Assembly: GCA_035645555.1 (NCBI GenBank)
Contig: DASQMI010000092.1
Location: forward strand, 1 to 64,000
DNA: 64,000 nt
DNA from: Lysobacter_F sp035645555
GTDB taxonomy: Bacteria; Pseudomonadota; Gammaproteobacteria; Xanthomonadales; Xanthomonadaceae
Direction of reading: 5' to 3'
The translations under genes and the position numbers were made by a program. Positions 30,290 to 40,051 of this stretch are shown in pieces (position 1 is the first letter of the stretch; every line of letters starts with the position of its first letter). Under the pieces are notes generated by a model, which was given only the letters and a program-made list of their open reading frames with translations, searched no databases and was not told the origin of the DNA.

Positions 30290-31237
30290 TCAGAGAATCG
30301 CCATGAGCTCGACGTCGAAGACCAGCACCGCGTTGGGCGGCACGCTGCCGTCCGGGGTGCCGCCCGCGCCGTAGGCGAGCTCGGCGGGGATCCAGAACCG
30401 GTACTTGCTGCCCACCGGCATCAGCGCCACGCCTTCGGTCCAGCCGGGGATGACGCGGTCGAGCGGAAACTCGGCGGGCTGGCCGCGGCCGTAGCTGCTG
30501 TCGAACTCCTTGCCGTCCAGCAGGGTGCCGCGGTAGTTCACCCGCACCCGATCGGTGGCCTTCGGGCGCGGGCCATTGCCCTGGCGCAGCACCATGTACT
30601 GCAGGCCGGACGCGGTGGTCACCACGCCCTTCACCGAGCGGTTCTTGGCCAGGAACGCGGCGCCGTCGGCCTTGTTGCGCTCGCCCTTGGCGCGCGCCTC
30701 GGCTTCCAGCTTGGTCCGCATGCGGCCGGAGAACGCCTGCAGGGTGGACTGCACTTCGGCGTCGCTCATCAGCGGCTGGGCGCCGCCCATGCCGGCGCGC
30801 AGCGCCTGCATGAACACCGCGATGTCGAGCTCGTCCTTGATCGGCGCCAGCGAGCGGCCGACGTCGCCGCCCACCAGCAGGCCGACCTTGTCCTTGGCGA
30901 CCTCGGGCACCTTGCCGTCCGCCGGCGGCTTGCCGCCGCGCGCCTGGATGCGGATCACCAGGTCGCGACCGAGCTGGGCGATCTCGGCATCCGTCAACAG
31001 CGGCTGGCCGCCGCCGAATGCATTGCGCAGCGCGCGCTCGAACGCGGCCGGATCGAGATCCGGCGCGACCGCCTTGAGCGAGTTGCTGACGTCCACTCCG
31101 ATGGCATAGCTGACCTTGTCGCGCTCGGTGGCGAGCGAGGTCTTGCCGGCGGCGGCGGTGGTCTGCGCGGACACGACGCCGAGCGTCGCGGCCGCGCCGA
31201 GGAGGAGCACGGCCACGCCGCGCAGATAAGCCTTCAT
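30290..31237 (-). CDS. FKBP-type peptidyl-prolyl isomerase with duplicated N-terminal domain
   Basis: A 315-residue exported isomerase with a Sec signal peptide ending 'GVVSAQ' (no lipobox). It is like the neighbouring FKBP, but the N-terminal dimerisation domain is present twice: 'ERDKVSYAIGVDVSNSLKAV' with 'ALRNAFGGGQPLLTDAEI', and about 70 residues on 'AKDKVGLLVGGDVGRSLAPI' with 'ALRAGMGGAQPLMSDAEV'. The C-terminal FKBP domain has 'VTTASGLQYMVLRQGNG', 'VIPGWTEGVALMPVGSKYRF' and 'GSVPPNAVLVFDVELM'. The shared sequence with the downstream paralogue shows a tandem gene duplication followed by internal domain duplication or loss. Confidence 0.9.
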   Translation of the reverse strand: MKAYLRGVAVLLLGAAATLGVVSAQTTAAAGKTSLATERDKVSYAIGVDVSNSLKAVAPDLDPAAFERALRNAFGGGQPLLTDAEIAQLGRDLVIRIQARGGKPPADGKVPEVAKDKVGLLVGGDVGRSLAPIKDELDIAVFMQALRAGMGGAQPLMSDAEVQSTLQAFSGRMRTKLEAEARAKGERNKADGAAFLAKNRSVKGVVTTASGLQYMVLRQGNGPRPKATDRVRVNYRGTLLDGKEFDSSYGRGQPAEFPLDRVIPGWTEGVALMPVGSKYRFWIPAELAYGAGGTPDGSVPPNAVLVFDVELMAIL

Positions 31238-31324
31238 CGGAATGGAACTCCTGTGGGTGACGGCGCGCGCGCCGCGGGACGGCCATTGTCGCGACCGTCC
31301 CGATGCGCGGCAATGGAAGAACCG

Positions 31325-31906
31325 TCAGCCGCGCGGCGCGGGGCGCGGTGCCTTCAGCGCGCGTTCGATGGCCGCGACCACCGCCGGATCGTCAGGCTTG
31401 GTCTTGCTGCCGAAGCTTGCCAGCACCTTGCCGTCCCGGCCGATCAGGTACTTGTGGAAGTTCCACTTCGGCGCTTCGCCGGCCGCGCGCGCGAGTTCGC
31501 GGTACAGCGGCGTGGCGCCGTCGCCGACCACGTGCACCTTCTCGAACATCGGGAACTTGACGCCGTAGGTCAGCGTGCAGAACTCGCGGATCTGCTTCTC
31601 GTCCTCGAACTCCTGTTCGCGGAAGTCGCCGGACGGGAAACCGAGCACCGCGAAGCCCTGCGGCTTGTAGCGCGCGTGCAGCGCCTCCAGCGCCTCGAAC
31701 TGCGGGGTGAAGCCGCACTTGCTGGCGGTGTTGACCACCAGCAGCACCTGGCCGCCGTAGGTCTTCTGCAGATGGACCGGCGTCTTGCCGGCGAGCGGGC
31801 GGTAGCTGCGGTCGAGCAGGCCGCCGGCGGCGAGCGCGGCGCCGACCGCGACCAGCAGCACCACGGCGACGGCGGCCACGAACGGGCGAAAACCTCGGGA
31901 TGCCAT
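31325..31906 (-). CDS. Glutathione peroxidase family protein, membrane-anchored
   Basis: A 193-residue thiol peroxidase. Residues 9-30 are a hydrophobic segment without a clear cleavage site, so a signal anchor to the inner membrane with a periplasmic domain is likely. The peroxidatic cysteine is C64 in 'VVNTASKCGFTPQFEAL'. W148 and N149 of the 'WNFHKYLIGRDG' motif are present. The usual FPCNQF motif is 'FPSGDF' here (residues 90-95), so the catalytic glutamine position has aspartate (D94) and the following Cys position serine. Electrons probably come from thioredoxin rather than glutathione, as in most bacterial members; this is inference. Confidence 0.88.
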   Translation of the reverse strand: MASRGFRPFVAAVAVVLLVAVGAALAAGGLLDRSYRPLAGKTPVHLQKTYGGQVLLVVNTASKCGFTPQFEALEALHARYKPQGFAVLGFPSGDFREQEFEDEKQIREFCTLTYGVKFPMFEKVHVVGDGATPLYRELARAAGEAPKWNFHKYLIGRDGKVLASFGSKTKPDDPAVVAAIERALKAPRPAPRG

Positions 31907-31978
31907 GCCTTTCTCTCCTTGCCGGACCGGTTCCGGGCCGGATGCCGACCAGTATGACTTCAGTTGGGTACTGGGGCG

Positions 31979-32006
31979 TTGACGCCACCTGTTTTGGTGT
32001 TATAGT
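31979..32006 (+). promoter_or_regulatory. Sigma-70 promoter of the GntR-ABC operon
   Basis: TTGACG (31979-31984) and TATAGT (32001-32006) are separated by 16 bases. They match the consensus at five of six positions each. They lie 41 bases ahead of the first gene of the operon (32047). Confidence 0.7.
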
Positions 32007-32019
32007 TGCATACAACACC
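31996..32019. promoter_or_regulatory. 24-bp palindromic operator over the -10 box
   Basis: GGTGTT (31996-32001) and AACACC (32014-32019) are perfect inverted arms; a further TA pair one base inside each arm also matches, giving GGTGTTnTA-N6-TAnAACACC. The -10 box lies within it, so a bound protein would block the promoter. YtrA-type GntR repressors bind sites of this form, and such a gene is 400 bases downstream. Confidence 0.7.
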
Positions 32020-32046
32020 GGTCTACCAACGAGCAGGACGTTCATC

Positions 32047-32406
32047 ATGAACCGCAAGCTCCGCAACTCCCTCGCCGCCCTCGCCAGCTCGGCCGCGATG
32101 CTCGTCCTCGCCCTGGTCGCCGCCCATCCCGGCGCACCGGTCGCGCCGCTGGCCGCGTCCCCCACGCTGGCCGTGCGTCATGCCTCGCAGGGCGACGTCG
32201 ATCCGGCGGCGCACGCGCGCCTGGCCGCGCTTGGCCTGCGTGCCGATGCGGCAGCCACCCGCGCCGCGCTGCCCGCACCGGCACCGGCCGACACCGCTCA
32301 TCCGGACGCCATGGACGAGTCCGCTGCACGCCCGGCCAAGCGCCGCGCGCGCGCCCACCGGCAGACCCTGGTCATGCCGTATTTCTCATTCGCACCGCGG
32401 GGCTGA
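32047..32406 (+). CDS. Small exported protein of unknown function, first in the GntR-ABC operon
   Basis: A 119-residue protein I do not recognise. The N-terminus (MNRKLRNSLAALASSAAMLVLALVAA in family terms) is a signal peptide or anchor. The rest is Ala/Pro-rich and of low complexity ('LPAPAPADTAHPDAMDESAA'), then basic ('RPAKRRARAHRQTLVMPYFSF'). No domain can be named. It follows the operator-promoter directly and is 5 bases ahead of the gntR gene, so it is cotranscribed with the transporter. GAGCAGGA upstream gives a modest ribosome site. Confidence 0.65.
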   Translation: MNRKLRNSLAALASSAAMLVLALVAAHPGAPVAPLAASPTLAVRHASQGDVDPAAHARLAALGLRADAAATRAALPAPAPADTAHPDAMDESAARPAKRRARAHRQTLVMPYFSFAPRG

Positions 32407-32411
32407 ACCTC

Positions 32412-32783
32412 ATGACCGCAATCGAATGGAGCGATGCCGCTCCGATCTACCGCCAGCTGAAGGAGCGCGTCGTCGCGATGATGCTCGACGGCGTACTCAA
32501 GCCCGGCGATGCCCTGCCTTCGGTACGGCAGGTCGCCGCCGAGTATCGGCTCAATCCCATCACCGTCTCGCGCGCCTATCAGGAGCTCGCGGACGAAGCA
32601 CTCGTCGAAAAGCGCAGGGGACTCGGCATGTACGTGACCGAAGGAGCAACGGAAAAGCTGCTGATGCGGGAGCGCGAGCGCTTCCTGAGCGAGGAGTGGC
32701 CACTGGTGCTGGAGCGCATCCAGCGGCTCGGGCTGACTACCGAACAGCTGCTGCGCGCCGGCCGCATGGAGACCCAGCAATGA
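32412..32783 (+). CDS. GntR family transcriptional regulator, YtrA subfamily
   Basis: A 123-residue regulator. The winged helix-turn-helix is complete: 'APIYRQLKERVVAMMLDGVLKPGDALPSVRQVAAE' (in short pieces), 'YRLNPITVSRAYQELADEALV' and the wing 'EKRRGLGMYVTEGA'. The C-terminal part is only about 40 residues, mostly helical, as in the YtrA subgroup, which controls adjacent ABC transporter genes. It overlaps the ABC ATPase start by 4 nt. It is likely to repress its own operon through the palindrome at 31996-32019. Confidence 0.93.
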   Translation: MTAIEWSDAAPIYRQLKERVVAMMLDGVLKPGDALPSVRQVAAEYRLNPITVSRAYQELADEALVEKRRGLGMYVTEGATEKLLMRERERFLSEEWPLVLERIQRLGLTTEQLLRAGRMETQQ

Positions 32784-33646
32784 ACGCCGCGTCCATCGTC
32801 ACCGCCCGCGGCCTGCGCAAGGCCTACAAGAACAAGGTCGCGCTCGACGGGACTTCGTTCGCCATCGAATCCGGCCGCATCGTCGGCCTGATCGGCCCCA
32901 ACGGCGCCGGCAAGACCACCGCGCTGAAGGCGATCCTCGGGTTGATTCCGTTCGAGGGCGAGCTGTCGGTGCTCGGCTACGACCCGCGTACCCAGCGCGA
33001 CGCGCTGATGCGCGAAGTCTGCTTCATCGCCGACGTCGCCGTGCTGCCGCGCTGGATGCGGGTGCAGGAGGCGGTCGAGTTCGTCGCCGGCGTGCACCCG
33101 CGATTCGACCGCGCCAAGTGCGAGCGCTTCCTGGCCAACACCCAGCTGAAGCCAAAGATGAAGGTGCGCGAGATGTCCAAGGGCATGATCGTGCAGCTGC
33201 ACCTCGCATTGGTGATGGCAATCGACGCGCGCCTGCTGGTGCTGGACGAGCCCACGCTCGGCCTCGACATCCTCTACCGCAAGCAGTTCTACCAGCGCCT
33301 GCTGGAGGACTACTTCGACGACCAGAAGACCATCATCGTCACCACCCACCAGGTGGAGGAGATCGAGCACATCCTCACCGACGTGATGTTCATCCGCGAC
33401 GGCAAGATCGTGCTCGACCAGCCGATGGAGACGCTCGGCGAGCGCTTTACCGAGGTGCTGGTCAACGCCGACCGCGCCGAGGCGGCGCGGGCGCTCAAGC
33501 CGCTGGACGAGCGTGCGCTGCCGTTCGGCAAGACCGTGATGTTGTTCGACGGCGCCGACAACGGCCGCCTGGCGGAGCTGGGCGAGACCCGCACGCCCGG
33601 CCTGGCCGACCTGTTCGTCGCCACCATGAAGGGGACCTACGCATGA
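32780..33646 (+). CDS. ABC transporter ATP-binding protein
   Basis: A 288-residue ATPase. Walker A 'GPNGAGKTTALKAILG' near residue 38, Walker B 'LLVLDEPTLGLD' near 152, and the switch histidine in 'IIVTTHQVEEIEHIL'. The signature motif is degenerate: 'EMSKGMIVQLHLALVMA' instead of LSGGQ, which is common among YtrB-like ATPases. The last 60 residues ('EVLVNADRAEAARALKPLDE') are a C-terminal extension. It overlaps both neighbours by 4 nt and works with the next gene. The substrate is unknown; related systems respond to cell-wall stress. Confidence 0.92.
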   Translation: MNAASIVTARGLRKAYKNKVALDGTSFAIESGRIVGLIGPNGAGKTTALKAILGLIPFEGELSVLGYDPRTQRDALMREVCFIADVAVLPRWMRVQEAVEFVAGVHPRFDRAKCERFLANTQLKPKMKVREMSKGMIVQLHLALVMAIDARLLVLDEPTLGLDILYRKQFYQRLLEDYFDDQKTIIVTTHQVEEIEHILTDVMFIRDGKIVLDQPMETLGERFTEVLVNADRAEAARALKPLDERALPFGKTVMLFDGADNGRLAELGETRTPGLADLFVATMKGTYA

Positions 33647-34665
33647 ACGCCGTGGACATCGAAACGACGGCCGCCCCTCGCGCGGCAGCGACCATCCCGC
33701 CGGCCCGGAGCTTCGGCATGCTGCTGAGGCGCGAATTTTGGGAACACCGCGGCGGCTTCTTCTGGGCCCCGGTGGTGACCGGCGCGATCGTGCTGCTGAT
33801 CGGCCTGCTCGGCACCATCACCAGTACGATCATGCTCCAGCGCGCGAAGGAGCGTGGCCTGGTCGACATGGGCCACGTGCAGGCGCAGCTCGATGGCCAC
33901 GAACAGGTGTTCGGCGCCGCCGGCGACATCACGCTGCTCACCGGCGTCGGAATCGCCTGCGCGGTACTGGTGTTCGTGGTGTTCTTCTACTCGCTCGGCT
34001 CGCTGTACGACGAACGCCGCGACCGCAGCGTGCTGTTCTGGAAATCGCTGCCGGTGTCCGATACCGCGACGGTGCTGTCGAAAGTGACCTGGGCGCTGCT
34101 GCTGGCGCCGGCGCTGGCGGTCGCGATCGGCCTGCTGATCGGCTTCGGGATGTGGCTGCTGTCGGCGCTGTCGCTGCTGCTGAGCGGGATCCCGGGCATC
34201 CAGGCGATGCTGACCGAGTCGCACCCGTTCCGCGTGCTGATGAACACGCTGCTGGTGCTGCCGGTGTACTCGTTCTGGGCGCTGCCGACCGTGGGTTGGC
34301 TGATGTTCTGCTCGGCCTGGGCGCGCCGCGTGCCGTTCCTGTGGGCAGTGCTGGTACCGCTCCTCGCCGCCGTGCTGATCAGCTGGCTGGATACCCTGCC
34401 CGGCCTCGAGATCCCGCACGACCGGGTCTGGTACACGCTGGTGTTCCGCGGGTTGGTGAGCATCGTGCCGGGCACCTGGTATTTCCATCCGACCGTCGAC
34501 GGCAACGTCGCCGACATCGACAACCCGCAGGACATCGCGCGGGCACTCGACCTGAGCGCCAGCTGGCAGGCGTTCACCACGCTCGACCTGTGGATCGGCG
34601 CGATCATCGGCGCGGCGCTGATCTACGCCGCGATCCGCCTGCGCCGCTGGCGCGACGAGGGCTGA
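33643..34665 (+). CDS. ABC transporter permease
   Basis: A 340-residue inner-membrane protein with about six hydrophobic segments: 'APVVTGAIVLLIGLLGTI', 'GVGIACAVLVFVVFFYSLG', 'LLLAPALAVAIGLLIGFGM', 'LLVLPVYSFWALPTVGWLMF', 'FLWAVLVPLLAAVLISW' and 'LWIGAIIGAALIYAAI'. 'SLYDERRDRSVLFWKSLPVSDTATVLSK' (in pieces) is the cytoplasmic coupling region typical of ABC-2 type permeases. It is encoded directly after its ATPase with a 4-nt overlap. Two long non-membrane stretches may be periplasmic. Confidence 0.9.
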   Translation: MNAVDIETTAAPRAAATIPPARSFGMLLRREFWEHRGGFFWAPVVTGAIVLLIGLLGTITSTIMLQRAKERGLVDMGHVQAQLDGHEQVFGAAGDITLLTGVGIACAVLVFVVFFYSLGSLYDERRDRSVLFWKSLPVSDTATVLSKVTWALLLAPALAVAIGLLIGFGMWLLSALSLLLSGIPGIQAMLTESHPFRVLMNTLLVLPVYSFWALPTVGWLMFCSAWARRVPFLWAVLVPLLAAVLISWLDTLPGLEIPHDRVWYTLVFRGLVSIVPGTWYFHPTVDGNVADIDNPQDIARALDLSASWQAFTTLDLWIGAIIGAALIYAAIRLRRWRDEG

Positions 34666-34705
34666 GGCCCTCGTCGCATCCCTCCCATCGACCGCGAGTC
34701 ACGCC

Positions 34706-35335
34706 ATGAACACCGTCCGCACCCTCGCCGCCACCGCCCTGCTCGCCGCGCTGCCCGCGCTGACCGCCTGCGACGCCGGCGAACGCGCGGCACGCGAGGA
34801 AGAAAAGACCGTCGTCGCCAGCGCGATCCGCTCGGCGCTCAAGGAAGCCCGTCAGGATCTGCGCCACGAGGACATGACGATCTCCGAAGGCACGGGCCAC
34901 CCGGAAGCGGTGATCACCGCGAAGGGCGACCTGGTCATCGACGGCAAGCCGGTGCCGGTGAATGCCGAGCAGCGAGCGCTGCTGCTGCAGTACCGCGGCC
35001 ATCTCGCCACGATCGCCGAACACGGCATCGAGATCGGCGCGCAGGGCGCCGACATCGCCGCCACAGCCGTCGGCGAGGCGTTCAAGGGCGTGTTCAATGG
35101 CAAGTCCGGCAAGGACATCGAGCGCAGCATCGAAGCCAAGGCGGCCGGGATCAAGGCGTCGGCCGCGGTGATGTGCGAGCAGCTGCCCGCGCTGATGGGG
35201 CTGCAACAGAAACTCGCCGCGTCGCTGCCGGCGTTCAGGCCGTACGCGACGATGGACCAGGACGACATCGACGACTGCCGGCGCGACACCGCCCCGCCCA
35301 CCACCGCGGACGCCGGCAAGCCGGACCGCGGCTGA
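34706..35335 (+). CDS. Lipoprotein, DUF2884 (YggN)-like
   Basis: A 209-residue protein with a lipoprotein signal (lipobox 'LPALTAC', cysteine 22). The mature part resembles the YggN/DUF2884 family: 'GDLVIDGKPVPVNAEQRALLLQYRGHL', then a helical middle ('GADIAATAVGEAFKGVFNGKSG') and 'AAVMCEQLPALMGLQQKLAASLPAFRPYA', quoted as adjoining short motifs. No function is known. It lies 40 bases behind the permease on the same strand and may belong to the operon. It is convergent with fumC. Confidence 0.72.
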   Translation: MNTVRTLAATALLAALPALTACDAGERAAREEEKTVVASAIRSALKEARQDLRHEDMTISEGTGHPEAVITAKGDLVIDGKPVPVNAEQRALLLQYRGHLATIAEHGIEIGAQGADIAATAVGEAFKGVFNGKSGKDIERSIEAKAAGIKASAAVMCEQLPALMGLQQKLAASLPAFRPYATMDQDDIDDCRRDTAPPTTADAGKPDRG

Positions 35336-35359
35336 TCCCGCCGCGCCGGCGCCCGGCGG

Positions 35360-36781
<1,422 letters not shown>

Positions 36782-36894
36782 GGTCTCTCCCGTCGGAAGC
36801 GGACGGCCGAGCATACGCCGCCCGCCGTGGCCGCCGCATCGCGCCCGGGCGCGCCGCGCCCGGTAGAATTCCGTGTTCCCTGCCCGAGGCCGCC

Positions 36895-38262
36895 ATGTCC
36901 GCCGAATCCGCGCTGCTCGCCCTCTCCCCGCTCGACGGCCGCTATGCCGGCAAGGTCGATGCGCTGCGCCCGATCTTCTCCGAGTACGGCCTGATCAGGG
37001 CGCGGGTGAAGGTGGAGATCGAGTGGCTGCTGGCGCTCGGCGCGGAGCCGGCGATCGTGGAGCTGCCGGCGTTCGGCGCCGAGGCCGCCGCGCGCCTGCG
37101 CGCGCTGGCGGAGGGCTTCTCGGTGGCGGACGCCGCACGCGTCAAGGAGATCGAACGCACCACCAACCACGACGTCAAGGCGGTCGAATACTTCATCAAG
37201 GAGCGTCTGAAGGGCGACGCCGAACTGGCGCCGTCGCTGGAGTTCGTGCATTTCGCCTGCACCAGCGAAGACATCAACAACCTGAGCTACGCGCTGATGC
37301 TGCGCGAAGGCCGCGACGTCCTGCTGGCGCGCCTGGACGACGCGCTGGCCCGGCTGCGCGAGATGGCGCACGAGCACGCCGCGCTGCCGATGCTGTCGCG
37401 CACGCACGGCCAGTCCGCCTCGCCGACCACGGTCGGCAAGGAACTCGCCAACGTGGTCGCGCGGCTGGCGCGCCAGCGCGCGGTGCTGGCGGACCTGCCG
37501 ATGCCGGGCAAGATCAACGGCGCGGTCGGCAACTACAACGCGCACGTCGCCGCCTATCCGGAAGTCGACTGGCCAGCGTTCTCGCGCCGCTTCGTCGAAT
37601 CACTCGGGCTGCGCTGGCAGCCGTACACCACCCAGATCGAGCCGCACGACGGCATCGCCGAGCTGTGCGACGCCGGCAAGCGGATCGGCACCATCGCCAT
37701 CGACCTGTGCCGCGACGTGTGGGGTTACATCTCGCTGGGCTACTTCAAGCAGGCGCTCAAGGCCGGCGAGGTGGGCAGTTCGACCATGCCGCACAAGGTC
37801 AATCCGATCGACTTCGAGAACGCCGAGGGCAACTTCGGCATCGCCAACGCGCTGTTCGAGCACTTCGCCGCCAAGCTGCCGATCAGCCGCTGGCAGCGCG
37901 ACCTCACCGATTCCACGGTGCTGCGCGCGCTCGGCACCGCGTTCGGCCACGCGCTGATCGGCTTCGACGCGCTGATGCGCGGACTGGGCAAGCTGAGCGC
38001 CAACCCGGAGCGGCTGGCGGCCGATCTGGATGCGTCGTGGGAAGTGCTGGCCGAAGCCGTGCAGACGGTGATGCGCCGCCACGGCCTGCCGGAGCCGTAC
38101 GAACAGCTCAAGGCGCTGACCCGCGGCCAAGGCATCACCGCAGACTCGCTGCGCGCGTTCGTCGCCGGCCTCGCGCTGCCGGAGGACGCCAAGCAGCGAC
38201 TGCTGGCGATGACGCCGGCCGACTACACCGGCCTCGCCGCGCGACTCGCGCGCGCCATCTGA
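36895..38262 (+). CDS. purB: Adenylosuccinate lyase
   Basis: The 455-residue enzyme splits SAICAR and adenylosuccinate in purine synthesis. N-terminus 'ALLALSPLDGRYAGKVDAL' is of the E. coli type, as are 'TTNHDVKAVEYFIKE', 'FVHFACTSEDINNLSYALML', 'LSRTHGQSASPTTVGKE' and the catalytic loop 'VGSSTMPHKVNPIDFENAEGN' (cut here to motifs) with S295/S296, matching E. coli S295. In E. coli purB follows hflD; here it is separate. Confidence 0.97.
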   Translation: MSAESALLALSPLDGRYAGKVDALRPIFSEYGLIRARVKVEIEWLLALGAEPAIVELPAFGAEAAARLRALAEGFSVADAARVKEIERTTNHDVKAVEYFIKERLKGDAELAPSLEFVHFACTSEDINNLSYALMLREGRDVLLARLDDALARLREMAHEHAALPMLSRTHGQSASPTTVGKELANVVARLARQRAVLADLPMPGKINGAVGNYNAHVAAYPEVDWPAFSRRFVESLGLRWQPYTTQIEPHDGIAELCDAGKRIGTIAIDLCRDVWGYISLGYFKQALKAGEVGSSTMPHKVNPIDFENAEGNFGIANALFEHFAAKLPISRWQRDLTDSTVLRALGTAFGHALIGFDALMRGLGKLSANPERLAADLDASWEVLAEAVQTVMRRHGLPEPYEQLKALTRGQGITADSLRAFVAGLALPEDAKQRLLAMTPADYTGLAARLARAI

Positions 38263-38269
38263 AACGGTG

Positions 38270-38299
38270 GACGGCCGGACCCGTGCGGGCCCGGCCGTC
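38270..38299. terminator. Hairpin between convergent purB and gst
   Basis: Arms GACGGCCGG and CCGGCCGTC, with an inner CCC-GTGC-GGG extension, make a long GC stem 8 bases after the purB stop. No T-run follows on either strand, so it may act as a bidirectional block or only as an mRNA 3' stabiliser. Confidence 0.55.
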
Positions 38300-38305
38300 G
38301 CGCGA

Positions 38306-38929
38306 TCACGCCGCCGCGGCAGCCTTGATCAGGCCTTCGGCGACCATCGCCTGCTGCACGGCCGGGCGCGAGCCGATGCGCTTCTGGAACTCCTGGATCA
38401 CCGGGAACGGCGACAGGTCGAACTTGGTCGGCTTCGACCACGCCGCCACCACGAACAGGTAGACGTCGGCGACGGTGAAGCGATCGCCCATCAGGTACGG
38501 CTGCTTGGCCAGCAGCTTCTCGAACAGGCCGAAGCGCTTGCGCAGGTATTCGGAGCGCTCCTCGCGCACCTCCGGCAGGCTGGCCGGGTTCCACAGCGGG
38601 CCGAAGCTCTTGTGCAGCTCGGAGTTGATGTAGCCGAGCAGTTCCTGCAGGCGCACGCGCTCGAACGTGCCGTTGGCCGGCGCCAGACCGCCTTCCGGGC
38701 GCAGGTCGGCAAGGTACTGCATGATCGCCGGGCCTTCGGTCAGCACTTCTCCGTTGTCCAGCTCGAGCGCCGGGACGTAGCCCTTCGGGTTGATTTCGTT
38801 GAAGTCGCGGCCATCGCCGTAGGTCTTGGTGACGAAGTCGACCTTCTCGAGCTTCAGGTCGATGCCGAGCTCGCGGGCGATGATGTGCGGCGCGAGCGAG
38901 CAGGTGCCGGGGACGTAGTAGAGCTTCAT
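38306..38929 (-). CDS. gst: Beta-class glutathione S-transferase
   Basis: A 207-residue cytoplasmic GST. The two marks of the bacterial beta class are present at their standard positions: C10 in 'YYVPGTCSLAPHI' and H106 in 'INSELHKSFGPLW'. The G-site motif 'NPKGYVPALEL' and 'LTEGPAIMQYL' (residues 62-72) bind glutathione. It overlaps the nitronate monooxygenase-like gene upstream by 4 nt, so the two are translated together and may both deal with electrophilic or nitro compounds (inference). Confidence 0.94.
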   Translation of the reverse strand: MKLYYVPGTCSLAPHIIARELGIDLKLEKVDFVTKTYGDGRDFNEINPKGYVPALELDNGEVLTEGPAIMQYLADLRPEGGLAPANGTFERVRLQELLGYINSELHKSFGPLWNPASLPEVREERSEYLRKRFGLFEKLLAKQPYLMGDRFTVADVYLFVVAAWSKPTKFDLSPFPVIQEFQKRIGSRPAVQQAMVAEGLIKAAAAA

Positions 38930-40023
38930 GGGATGCGTTCCTCGTGTTGCTGGGAAGGGTGGCCGTAGAAATCGGCCAGGAGGGACTGCATCAACGCAGT
39001 AGCGTCGCGGTGACGCAGATTCGGTGCGACCTGCCCGCTCCAGAGCGAGATCAGGTCGCTGCGGCCGGCGGCGAGCGCGGCCGGACGGAGCCGGGAGACG
39101 AACCAGCCGGTGATCGGGAACGGCGGAAGCGCGGCTTCAGCCATCTCCTCGGTCCAGCGGTTGCGCACGCCGCGTGCGAGGCGGCCGGTGAACGCGCGGG
39201 TGAGCGTGGTGCTGCGCGCGCGCGTCGAGAACAGCACCTCGCGGTGCAGGTCGGTGGTGCCGGATTCGCGGCAGGCGAGGAACGCCGTGCCGAGCTGCGC
39301 CGCCTGCGCGCCGAGCGCGAGCGCGGCGCGCACGCCGCGGCCATCGGCGATGCCGCCTGCGGCGATCACCGGCGCGCGCACGCGCGGCGCGACGGTGGCG
39401 ACCAGCGCGAAGGTGCCGGTCAGCGACGCCTCGGCCGGTTCCAGGAACGAAGGACGGTGCCCGCCGGCCTCGGCGCCGGTGGCGACGATCAGGTCGACCC
39501 CGGCCTGGTCGAGCGCTTCGGCCTCTGCAAGCGTGGTGGCGGCGCCGACAGTGACGATCCCGCGCCGGCGGCACTCGCGCAGCACGTCGGCCGACGGGAT
39601 TCCGAAGACGAAGCTGAACACCGGCGGCCGCGCCGCGAGCAACGCCTCCACCTGCGGCTCGAACGCGGGGTGGCCGCGCTCCATCCGCTCGGGCTTGGGC
39701 ACGCCGAGCTCGCGGAAATACGGCTCGAACACCGGCCAGTAGCGCTCCAGCGTCGCCGCATCCAGGTTTAGGCCGCCGGCATCGTGGTCGGACACCCACA
39801 GATTGATCGCAAACGGACGCGCCGTGCGGGCGCGGATCGCCTCGACCAGCGGGCCGATCTGCTCCGGCGGCAGCATGTGGGCGCCGAACGAGCCGAGCCC
39901 GCCCAGGTTCGACACCGTGGCGACCAGCTCGACGCTGGACAGGCCGCCACCGAACGGCCCCTGCACCACCGGATGGTCGATTCCGAGCAGCCGCGTGGCA
40001 GCATTGAGGGTGACGCGATCCAT
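38926..40023 (-). CDS. Nitronate monooxygenase family FMN protein
   Basis: A 365-residue TIM-barrel flavoprotein of the NMO/2-nitropropane dioxygenase family. Motifs: 'HPVVQGPFGGGLSSVELVATVS', 'GGLGSFGAHMLPPEQI', 'VATGAEAGGHRPSF' (the FMN/catalytic-His loop, AEAGGH) and 'APVIAAGGIADGRGVRAALALGAQAAQLGTAFL' (in pieces), the FMN phosphate site. Such enzymes oxidise nitronates; other members are reductases, so the exact reaction is open. ATG 40023 (MDRVTLNAATR) is favoured over GTG 40029. The gene is divergent from hxlR, and its likely -35/-10 pair encloses the double palindrome. Confidence 0.88.
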   Translation of the reverse strand: MDRVTLNAATRLLGIDHPVVQGPFGGGLSSVELVATVSNLGGLGSFGAHMLPPEQIGPLVEAIRARTARPFAINLWVSDHDAGGLNLDAATLERYWPVFEPYFRELGVPKPERMERGHPAFEPQVEALLAARPPVFSFVFGIPSADVLRECRRRGIVTVGAATTLAEAEALDQAGVDLIVATGAEAGGHRPSFLEPAEASLTGTFALVATVAPRVRAPVIAAGGIADGRGVRAALALGAQAAQLGTAFLACRESGTTDLHREVLFSTRARSTTLTRAFTGRLARGVRNRWTEEMAEAALPPFPITGWFVSRLRPAALAAGRSDLISLWSGQVAPNLRHRDATALMQSLLADFYGHPSQQHEERIP

Positions 40024-40051
40024 GTCCACTCCGACGGTTGGAGACCGCGCC

